From: Thiohalocapsa sp963695445
Lineage (GTDB): Bacteria; Pseudomonadota; Gammaproteobacteria; Chromatiales; Chromatiaceae
Reading direction: 5' to 3'
DNA length: 64,000 bases
Assembly (NCBI GenBank): GCA_963695445.1
Contig: CAVOGV010000012.1
Location: 1 to 64,000, forward strand
Part shown: in pieces, positions 55,183 through 64,000 of the stretch
How the letters are laid out: the number at the start of each line of letters is the position of its first letter
Position numbering within the stretch: the stretch's first letter is position 1
Made by a program: the position numbers and the translations under genes
Notes under the pieces: generated by a model
What the model was told of the DNA's origin: nothing
Seen by the model: only the letters and a program-made list of their open reading frames with translations
The model's database searches: none

Positions 55183-56283
55183 TCATAAGGCAGCCGCCTG
55201 CCGCGCGAGGACGTAAATCTCAGCGGAGAGTTCGAGCAAGTCCGTCTGCCGCGTGGCTGCGTCCAGGTCGACACCCCAGGCATAGCTCCCGTCGCCGGCG
55301 ACCAGACACAGGGGGAAGTTCGCCAAGGCCTCGGCGATGCTGGCGGCGGCCTTTTCTTGCTGCTCGCCGGAATCGACCGTCAGCACCGGCACGCTGCCGA
55401 GGCGCCGCGCACCTTGGACGTCCGCCGGCTGAAAATCGCGCCCACCAAAGCTGACCGCGACCGAATGGGGGCTGTGGGCATGCAGCACGGCGCGGGCGTC
55501 GGCTTGCTGCCGATAGATGTGCCGATGCACGGCAGCTTCCGAGGAGACGGCATCGGGCAGTTCGTCGTCGTCGATCGTGCAGGCGATCAGGTCTTCCCGC
55601 CGGAGTGCTCCACCGGCGCTGGCGGGCGTGATCCAGAAGCGCGCGCCGACTCGCACCGAGGCGTTACCGGTGCGGGCATCGTTGTGGCCGATGCCGCGCA
55701 TGCGGCGGTAGTAATCGACGAGTTCGTCGCGGGGGTCTTCGCCAGCGAAACGTCCGTCCGCCAAGCGCTCGACGATGAACTCGGCGATGGCGGCCGGGTC
55801 GTCGATGGGCAGTTCCGGCGGATGTTCGTCGTCGGGCAGGCGGGTATCGGTCACCACCGCGATGATGTCAGTGTCTTGCGGATACATCGGCGCCTTGCCG
55901 CTGGCGGAGCGATGCACCTCGATCTTCGGGTAGCGCGAGCGATGGAACCCCTCCACCAGCAGCAGATCGAGCTGGTCGGCGTCGAAGCGCGCGGAGAAAT
56001 CGGCCAGATCCGCATCCGCCAGGTCCGCCACCGACGCGGGCCGCCGGTCGATCAGCGCCCAGCCAGCGGTGGAGGCAAGCATGACCTGATCGGCGCCGGC
56101 CTCGGCGATCTCGTAGCTGTCCTTGCCGGGTGTGTCGATTTGAAACGCGTGATGCGTATGCTTGAGATAGCCCACGCGCACGCCGCGCTCCCGCAGGGCG
56201 GGCACCAGCTTGCGCAACAGCGTGGTCTTGCCGGTGCCGCTTGGCGCGACGAATCCGACGATGGGGAGGTTCCTGCTGGGCAT
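55183..56283 (-). CDS. mobB: Fusion of MobB and a class II aldolase/adducin domain
   Basis: 366 residues. Residues 1-170 are MobB: Walker A FVAPSGTGKTTLLRKLV, GYLKHTHHAFQIDTPGKDSY, LVEGFHRSRYPKIEVHR, VVTDT; this GTP-binding adaptor assists guanine-dinucleotide attachment to molybdenum cofactor. Residues 185-366 form a class II aldolase domain: HNDARTGNASVRVGARFWIT, catalytic-type Glu in SSEAAVHRHIYRQ, Zn ligands in AVLHAHSPHSVAV. The third Zn His (in LxNHG of FucA-type enzymes) is replaced in LVAGDGSYAWG, so Zn binding and aldol cleavage are doubtful. The fusion is continuous in frame. Minus strand, divergent from ettA. Confidence 0.82.
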   Translation of the reverse strand: MPSRNLPIVGFVAPSGTGKTTLLRKLVPALRERGVRVGYLKHTHHAFQIDTPGKDSYEIAEAGADQVMLASTAGWALIDRRPASVADLADADLADFSARFDADQLDLLLVEGFHRSRYPKIEVHRSASGKAPMYPQDTDIIAVVTDTRLPDDEHPPELPIDDPAAIAEFIVERLADGRFAGEDPRDELVDYYRRMRGIGHNDARTGNASVRVGARFWITPASAGGALRREDLIACTIDDDELPDAVSSEAAVHRHIYRQQADARAVLHAHSPHSVAVSFGGRDFQPADVQGARRLGSVPVLTVDSGEQQEKAAASIAEALANFPLCLVAGDGSYAWGVDLDAATRQTDLLELSAEIYVLARQAAAL

Positions 56284-56398
56284 CTACCTGTCTCCGTGAA
56301 CGATCAAACAGCGAGTCGTCGAGTGGGCCGGCAGCTGCGCGAAGAGTGGGCGCTGAGCCGGCGGCGGTCTGGTGCCAATTTGGACATTTACGCGACGA

Positions 56399-56416
56399 AC
56401 GCGCAAAATTGCGCGT
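56399..56416. promoter_or_regulatory. Palindrome upstream of ettA
   Basis: ACGCGCAA and TTGCGCGT are perfect inverted 8-mers two bases apart, about 90 bases before the ettA start and in the divergent region with the MobB fusion gene. Could be an operator. Confidence 0.35.
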
Positions 56417-56502
56417 CGAAATCGAGAATATGCGCAGCCGGCCCCGAGGCCGACGTCTGCACCGCCACTGAAACCACCTACTCCGAATCCTATCGAATAC
56501 CC

Positions 56503-58170
<1,668 letters not shown>

Positions 58171-58301
58171 CGTGGTGTGCGATCGGGTCGCATAAGGCCG
58201 ATGCGCTACCGACAGCGGCACGGACGCGGCGGACCGCTGGTCGGCCGGAGTTGGCCCCGGCGCGCTCGAGTGTTCGTTTCGATTCGCGCGCCGGGGGCGC
58301 A

Positions 58302-60646
58302 ATGAGACACGAGCCCCTCGCCGCACGTCGATCCAGCCGCAGCCGCGCCGGCAAGCACACCACCGAGTCCTGCTCCTGTTGGGCCTGCTCACAACGCTGG
58401 CCCTTGTCGCCATCGGCTGGGCATCCTTCCAGAGCTGGCAGACCAGCCAGAAACAGCAGCGGATGGCGGCGCAGGTTGCCGCCAGCCAGGCCGCGCAAAC
58501 GCTGAGCACGGCCTTGTTGCAGGAACATTCGCAGCTGCGTGCCTTGCTGGAGCAGGAAGCACCAGCCCATTCGCGGACGCGCTGCAGGGCGCAGTTGTCC
58601 TCTCGAACCATCGACCGCCTAGCCATTAGCACCCCTGCGGACCTGCTGCTCTATCTGACAACCGAAGACGACGCGCGTGCCGCTCTCCGACACCGCCGGC
58701 GAGCTTGCGCAGGATGCCAAACCACTCGCCTCGGCGGCAGTCACGCTGCCACTTGCCGAAACGCAGCGCATCGAGGTCTTTTCGGCACACACCGGTCTCG
58801 CCCCCGGCCTCGCCGTCATGCTGCTTGCCGCACTCGCGCTGACCGCGATGACCCTCGCGCTGGTGCGAACCCTGGTGCAACTGGTGCGACGGCAAGATCG
58901 GCTTTCAGAACAGGGACAGCGCGATACTGGATGACCAGCAGCGCCGTCTGGAGGCGGTACTCGACGCCAGCTCCGAAGGCATCGTCTTGGCGACCATGGC
59001 CGGAGGCATCGAGCTCGTCAATCGCGCGGCGGCAGCCATGTTTGGTCAAGCCGACGACGACATGCTGGGCAAGCACCTCGCCGAACTGATCCCGGAGCTG
59101 CCCGTCGACAAAAAGCCGGGGCCCGCGACAGCCAGCGAGGCCGATGCAGCCCTGCCCGATCGGTTCGACATCGAGATCCCTCGGGCAGACGGCGAAGCCT
59201 TCCCCGCGCGGGTCTGGCTGCATCGCTTGCGCCTGGACGGCGGCCTCCGGCACTTACTGATCATCCAGGACCTGACCGAATCCGCACAGCAGGCACAGCA
59301 GCTGGAGTTCCTGGAGCAGCGTGACGTCATCACCGGCCTGCTCAACCGCAGGGAATTCGAACGCCGCATGGCGACGCCTGCTGGCGGACGCCGCCGACAC
59401 GGGAACGCCCTATGTGCTCTGCTACATCGACATCGACCAATTCAAGCTGGTCAACGACACCGCCGGACATGCCGCCGGCGACGCGCTGATCGAGCAACTC
59501 GCGACCCTGATCGAGGTCAACTTCGACGACGCCGCTCTGCTCGCGCGCCTGGGTGGTGACGAGTTCGGCGCCCTGTTCGCCGATCGCACGGAGGCGCATG
59601 TGCTGACCCAGTGCGACGGATTGATGCAGACCATCCGCAACTTCCGGTTCACCTGGCGCGACCGTTCGTTCGGTGTCGCCGTCAGCATCGGCGTGACCGC
59701 ATTCCTGCCGGAATACGACAGCGCCGCCGCGGAACTGGCCAAGGCCGATGTCGCCTGCCATATGGCCAAGCGCGGCGGTCGCGACCGCATCCACGTCTAC
59801 CGAGACGGCGATGCCTCCGCCGCGCGCCATCATGGCGAGATGCACCTGGTCTCCACCATCTCCGGAGCACTCAACAAAGGCCGCTTCCGGCTCTATGCGC
59901 AGCCCATTCTGCCGCTGGCCGCCGGTGGCGCCGGCCGCACTCACTACGAAATCCTGGTGCGCATGCTTGATGAACAAGGTGCGCCGGTCGTGCCGGACCA
60001 TTTCATCCCGGCCGCGGAGCGCTACATTCTGATGCCCGCGGTGGACCGCTGGATCATTCACCAGCTCTTCAGCACCCAAGGCGATCAGCTGCGGGCCTGG
60101 CACGAAGAACATCGAGACCAGTTCCTGTTTGCGGTCAACCTATCCGGTACCTCGCTCGGAGACGAAGCTTTCCTCCCGTTCCTCAAGCGCCAGTTCGAAA
60201 GCCAGCGCATACCACCGGCCAGCATCTGTTTCGAGATCACCGAGACCGCCGCGATACGCAGCCTGCACCACGCGCGGAACTTCATGCGCGAACTCTCTGA
60301 GATGGGCTGCACCTTCGCGCTGGACGACTTCGGCAGCGGCCTTTCGTCCTTCAATTACCTGCGCGAACTGCCGGTCAACTACTTGAAGATCGACGGCAGC
60401 TTCGTGCAGGACATGAACAGCAATCCGGTCAACTATGCGCTGGTGGCCTCCATCAATCAGATCGCGCACGTGCTGGGGCTGAAGACCATCGCCGAATGGG
60501 CGGAAAACGACTCCATCATCAACCAGCTTCGGGCTCTCAACGTGGACTACGCGCAGGGTTACGCCATCGGCACGCCGCTGCCCGTGGTGGACTGCGATTT
60601 CGATGTTGCCAGCGCCCTGGCGGCCGGAGAACTCCATCATGACTAA
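58302..60646 (+). CDS. Membrane PAS-GGDEF-EAL protein (several frame breaks)
   Basis: About 780 residues when joined over four breaks (near 58360, 58675, 58905, 59375). N-terminal TM (LLTTLALVAIGWASFQSW), periplasmic segment, second TM (GLAVMLLAALALTAMTLALV), PAS domain (RRLEAVLDASSEGIVLATM), then GGDEF: DVITGLLNRREFERRM, LCYIDIDQFKLVNDTAGHAA, LARLGGDEFGALFADR. EAL domain: HYEILVRMLDEQGAPVVPDH (EAL written EIL, Glu kept), VNLSGTSLGDEAFLPFL, CFEITETAAIRSLHHA, FALDDFGSGLSSFNYL, YLKIDGSFVQDM. The GGDEF motif is intact and cyclic-di-GMP synthesis and hydrolysis are both possible. Overlaps the start of the DUF815 gene. Confidence 0.82.
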
Positions 60647-60732
60647 GCCTCGGCCCCTTCGGGCCAGGTTTCGGAGGCAGGTTTCCGGAGCAGGCGCCAA
60701 ATCAGCTCACGGACCAGGCTCCGGACCAGCTT

Positions 60733-61590
60733 TTGGAACAGGTGCTCAGGCAGGCCTCGGTCCTGCTCGACCGCGCCGAGCACTGGCTCCCGACCATCAT
60801 CGAACCCGACTGGAACGCCCACGCATGGCGCTGGCGCAAGAGCGGCGCGCGCGGACGTCTGGAAGCCGTCCAGCGAACCCATGCCATCACCTTGGCGGAT
60901 CTGTGCTGCGTCGATACCCAGCGCGACGAGATCGATCGCAACACACGCCAGTTTCTGGCCGGCGCGGGCGCCAACAACACCCTGCTGTGGGGTGCGCGCG
61001 GCACCGGCAAGTCGTCGCTGATCAAGGCCCTGTTCAACACCTATCGGGAGCAGGGGCTGCGGCTGATCGAGATCGACAAGGACGACTTGATCGACCTGCC
61101 CGACATCCTGGATTTGATCCACGCCCGCCCGGAACGCTTCATCCTCTACTGTGACGATCTGTCCTTCGATGCCGGCGAGTCCGGCTACAAGGCGCTCAAG
61201 GCCGTGCTCGACGGCTCCATCGGCGCGCCACCGGAGAATCTGCTCATCTATGCCACGTCCAATCGGCGTCACCTGCTGCCGGAGCTGCAACAGGAGAACC
61301 GCGAATCACGCATGATCGACGGCGAGATTCACCACGGCGAAGGCGTCGAGGAAAAGATCTCCCTGTCGGACCGTTTCGGACTGTGGCTGTCGTTCTACCC
61401 CTTCGGCCAGGAGCAGTACCTCAGCGTCTGCCGCCACTGGCTCAAACGTCTGGCGGCGGACCGGGCCGATGCCGCCAAGACGGAGCGCGCGGCGCTGCAA
61501 TGGGCCCTGCATCGTGGCTCACGCAGCGGACGCACCGCCTGGCAGTTCGCACGCGACTGGGCGGGCCGGCAGCAGTTGAGTCAAACCTAA
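60733..61590 (+). CDS. DUF815 family AAA+-like ATPase
   Basis: 285 residues from TTG 60733, or longer from an in-frame upstream stretch (QAPNQLTDQAPDQLLEQVLR) built on short repeats; a break near 60680 would join it to ATG 60639. Walker A LLWGARGTGKSSLIKALFNT, then LRLIEIDKDDLIDLPDILDL, Walker B FILYCDDLSFDAGESGYKAL, LLIYATSNRRHLLPELQQEN, EEKISLSDRFGLWLSFYPFG, LHRGSRSGRTAWQFARDWAG. DUF815 ATPases are widespread and uncharacterised. Sits between the GGDEF-EAL gene and a hypothetical gene before bioA. Confidence 0.78.
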   Translation: MEQVLRQASVLLDRAEHWLPTIIEPDWNAHAWRWRKSGARGRLEAVQRTHAITLADLCCVDTQRDEIDRNTRQFLAGAGANNTLLWGARGTGKSSLIKALFNTYREQGLRLIEIDKDDLIDLPDILDLIHARPERFILYCDDLSFDAGESGYKALKAVLDGSIGAPPENLLIYATSNRRHLLPELQQENRESRMIDGEIHHGEGVEEKISLSDRFGLWLSFYPFGQEQYLSVCRHWLKRLAADRADAAKTERAALQWALHRGSRSGRTAWQFARDWAGRQQLSQT

Positions 61591-61720
61591 CGGCGCTCCG
61601 CGCCGAGTCACGAAAACAGCGCGCCCCAATGTCCGGCCAAGCCGACCTGCATCTGCGCTATGCTGAAAGGAGGCGGCGCCATGGTCGCCCAGGCTACCGA
61701 CAAGATCAGGAGCCAACATC

Positions 61721-62065
61721 ATGTCCCTACCGCGTATCAACTATCGCGTCGTCGGCCAGGACGACTACATGCTGATCATCGAGGTCGATCCCGACGGCAA
61801 CTTCACCATCGACTACGGCGACTATACGAGCCGCAAGCCCGTCCGCGGCACCATCGACGTCCACCAGCGAGAGCGCCTTACGGCGGCACTGGACGCCATC
61901 GGCGAGTCCCGCGAACACCAGGCACCGGAAGGCACGACCGGTTTCATGGCGGAATTGACGGTCGGCGACGGACCGACCGTGCGTCATTTTCGCTTTTGGG
62001 AGGGTGCGTTGGACGATGAGCCAGACCTAAAGGGCCTGGTTCGGGAATTGGAAGTGCTCGGATGA
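61721..62065 (+). CDS. Hypothetical protein coupled to bioA
   Basis: 114 residues with AGGAG 9 bases before ATG 61721. MSLPRINYRVVGQDDYMLII, EVDPDGNFTIDYGDYTSRKP, GFMAELTVGDGPTVRHFRFW. Mostly beta strands, acidic, no signal peptide; no family recognised. Its stop overlaps the bioA ATG (62062-62065), so the two are translated together. Confidence 0.6.
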   Translation: MSLPRINYRVVGQDDYMLIIEVDPDGNFTIDYGDYTSRKPVRGTIDVHQRERLTAALDAIGESREHQAPEGTTGFMAELTVGDGPTVRHFRFWEGALDDEPDLKGLVRELEVLG

Positions 62066-63406
62066 CGGCAGCGGGTAGCAGCCGACCCGCAGCAACGGAT
62101 CGAGCGCCTGCTGGCGCTCGACGCCAAGCACGCCTGGCATCCCTATACATCCACCATCGACCGCGATCCGGTCTATCCGGTGCGTGCCGCCTCCGGCTGC
62201 GAGCTGGAGCTGATGGACGGACGTCGGCTGATCGACGGCATGTCGTCCTGGTGGTGCGCGATTCACGGCTACAACCACCCGGTGCTCAACGCCGCCGCCA
62301 TCGAACAGCTCGGACGCATGTCCCATGTGATGTTCGGTGGCCTGACCCATGCACCGGCGGTGGAGCTGATCGAGCGCCTGGTTGATCTGACCCCTGCCCC
62401 CTTGCAGCACGTCTTCCTGTGCGACTCGGGCTCGGTGTCGGTCGAGGTGGCCATGAAGATGGCGCTGCAGTACCAGCGGGCGGCCGGGCATCCGGCGCGC
62501 ACGCGTTTTCTGACCGTGCGCGGCGGCTACCATGGCGACACCTTCGACGCCATGTCGGTGTGCGACCCGGTCACCGGCATGCATCACCTGTTTGCCGACG
62601 TGCTGCCGCAACAGCTGTTCGCGCCGGCGCCGGCGCCGCGCTTCGGCACGCCCTGCAGCGATGCCGACATCGCCGATTTCCGAACCTTGATCGAGGAACA
62701 TGCCGACCGGCTGGCAGCGGTCATCCTGGAGCCCATCGTGCAGGGCGCCGGCGGCATGCGCTTCTATTCGGCGGAGTATCTGGCCCGCGTGCGCGCGGAG
62801 TGCGACCGCTTCGGCGTGCTGTTGATCGCCGACGAGATCGCGACCGGTTTCGGCCGCAGCGGGCGGCTGTTCGCCTGCGAGCACGCCGACATCAGCCCGG
62901 ACATCATGACCCTGGGCAAGGCCCTGACCGGCGGCTATCTGACCTCGGCGGCAACGCTGGCAACCGCCGACGTGGCAAGCACGATCTCCGGCGCCGAGCC
63001 GGGTGCCTTCATGCACGGTCCCACCTTCATGGGGAACCCGCTCGCCTGCGCCATCGCCAACGCCAGCATCGACCTGTTGCTGGGGCAGGACTGGCAGGGC
63101 AACATCGTCCGCATCCAGAGCGGACTGTCAGCGGGGCTTGCGCCATGTCGGGGTTCGCCAGGCGTCGCCGACGTGCGCGTCCTCGGCGCCATCGGCGTGG
63201 TCGAGATGGCAGCAGCGGTGCCCATGCGCGACGTGCAGGCCCGCTTTGTCGAACTCGGCGTCTGGGTGCGTCCGTTCGGGCGATTGATCTACCTGATGCC
63301 GCCGTACGTCATCAGCGACGCGCAACTGCACAGGCTGTGCGAGGCGACCACGCGGGTGGTCGCTGAGTTTGGAGAGACCTCGCCCAGTTGCAGCAAGGAC
63401 CGCTGA
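62062..63406 (+). CDS. bioA: Adenosylmethionine-8-amino-7-oxononanoate aminotransferase BioA (frameshifted)
   Basis: About 448 residues after one break near 62080. LALDAKHAWHPYTSTIDRDP, LIDGMSSWWCAIHGYNHPVL, QLGRMSHVMFGGLTHAPAVE, CDSGSVSVEVAMKMALQYQ, VRGGYHGDTFDAMSVCDPVT, LIADEIATGFGRSGRLFACE, and the PLP Lys in MTLGKALTGGYLTSAATLA. The HPYTS, GSVSVE and YHGDT signatures are those of BioA, which transfers the amino group of SAM in biotin synthesis. No other bio gene is beside it. The start overlaps the upstream hypothetical gene. Confidence 0.9.
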
Positions 63407-63430
63407 GCAATAGACGGCGCTCCGATCGCC

Positions 63431-64000
63431 TTAAAGCGTCGCCTCGCAGTGACGCCGCTCTTCGCCCGGCTCCGAGCCGCTGCCCTCAGCCTGCGGCTTC
63501 GGCATGATGCTCTGCGCGACCAGGAACTCGATCACGTCGTGGGCGAGATGATGCGGCGTCTTTTCGCCGGCCAGCAGTGTCAGCTCCGGCGACTCGGGCG
63601 CCTCGTAGGGATCATCGATGCCGGTGAAGTGCTTGATCTCGCCGGCACGCGCCTTCTTATAGAGGCCCTTGGGGTCGCGTTCTTCGCAGATGTCGAGGGG
63701 TGTATCGACAAACACCTCGATGAACTCGCCGGGCTTCATGGTGGCCCGGACGCGGTCGCGGTCGATGCGATAGGGGCTGATGAACGCGGTCAACGCGATC
63801 AGGCCCGCCTCGCAGTAGAGCTGCGCAACGGCGCCGATGCGGCGGATGTTCTCCTCGCGGTCGATGGCGGTAAAGCCGAGACCGAAACGGTTGGCGTAGT
63901 CCTCGCCATGGGTTTCGCGCAGCATGCCGGGGCCCGCGTTGAGGCCATGTCGCACGTTGTCGCCGTCCAGCACCGCGCTGTGCAGCCCATAGCTGGCCAG
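63431..64000 (-). CDS. cysC: Adenylylsulfate (APS) kinase, 3' part (runs off the window)
   Basis: Only the C-terminal 189 residues are inside. YGLHSAVLDGDNVRHGLNAG, ANRFGLGFTAIDREENIRRI, LTAFISPYRIDRDRVRATM, EVFVDTPLDICEERDPKGLY, IKHFTGIDDPYEAPESPELT are APS kinase hallmarks (ISPYR, DPKGLYKKA). The Walker A P-loop would lie beyond 64000. The tail PKPQAEGSGSEPGEERRHCE is an extension. It phosphorylates APS to PAPS; it could be stand-alone CysC or the C-terminal part of CysNC. Confidence 0.9.
   Translation of the reverse strand: MASYGLHSAVLDGDNVRHGLNAGPGMLRETHGEDYANRFGLGFTAIDREENIRRIGAVAQLYCEAGLIALTAFISPYRIDRDRVRATMKPGEFIEVFVDTPLDICEERDPKGLYKKARAGEIKHFTGIDDPYEAPESPELTLLAGEKTPHHLAHDVIEFLVAQSIMPKPQAEGSGSEPGEERRHCEATL

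Overview
The window looks like chromosome of a GC-rich gammaproteobacterium, most likely a purple sulfur bacterium (Chromatiaceae-type). Support: a gammaproteobacterial homodimeric pyruvate dehydrogenase set (aceE, aceF, lpdA), sthA, ispG, bioA and mazG; a DsrC/TusE-family paralogue that has lost both redox cysteines; a secreted Met/Pro-repeat protein that could be a sulfur-globule envelope protein; and an APS kinase gene at the right edge. The genus cannot be read from the sequence. A near-consensus 28-bp XerCD dif site at 14463-14490 indicates that the window lies at the replication terminus (or at an Xer-integrated copy of such a site). This fits the gene-poor, remnant-rich stretch at about 10.4-15.2 kb.

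Layout. 0-4 kb: toxin-antitoxin pair overlapping a PLD-SNF2 helicase gene (possible defence locus), followed by a LexA C-terminal fragment. 4-10 kb: SRPBCC protein, rhodanese lipoprotein, RNA ligase RtcB, the fused DsrC-like protein, and an MmsA-type aldehyde dehydrogenase with a GMC oxidoreductase. 10.4-15.2 kb: terminus region with a second, broken VapBC pair, a possible group II intron remnant, a divergent pair of LexA-like genes sharing a repeated operator, and dif. 15-19 kb: RRM protein and an osmoprotectant ABC transporter whose binding protein and permease are fused. 19-29 kb: one minus-strand block for C4-dicarboxylate use: dctB-dctD sensor/activator, a sigma-54 promoter with tandem palindromes, dctP-dctQ-dctM TRAP transporter, uspA, malic enzyme maeB. 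29-35 kb: AtsE-like protein, an AT-richer degenerate sensor kinase, DUF3379, sthA, a CDP-alcohol phosphatidyltransferase. 34.5-44 kb: Met/Pro-repeat protein with its own promoter and terminator, then aceE-aceF-5'-nucleotidase-lpdA. 44-50 kb (mostly minus): haem-binding HbpS/GlcG-like protein, ispG, NUDIX, mazG, a three-gene overlapping envelope operon, tRNA-Arg, aldo/keto reductase. 51-64 kb: mgtE, EamA transporter, tRNA-Ser, methyltransferase, MobB-aldolase fusion, ettA, a PAS-GGDEF-EAL protein, DUF815 ATPase, bioA, partial APS kinase.

Metabolically the central block makes sense: C4-dicarboxylates are imported by the TRAP system under DctBD/sigma-54 control, malate is decarboxylated by MaeB to pyruvate plus NADPH, pyruvate enters acetyl-CoA through AceE/AceF/Lpd, and SthA balances NADPH and NADH.

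A major caveat: about twenty otherwise intact, conserved genes (rtcB, maeB, mgtE, bioA, dctB, mazG and others) carry single-base frame breaks, sometimes several per gene. This is best explained by uncorrected indels in the assembly. I therefore give such genes their full joined span and call them CDS, keeping 'pseudogene' for fragments that have truly lost domains.
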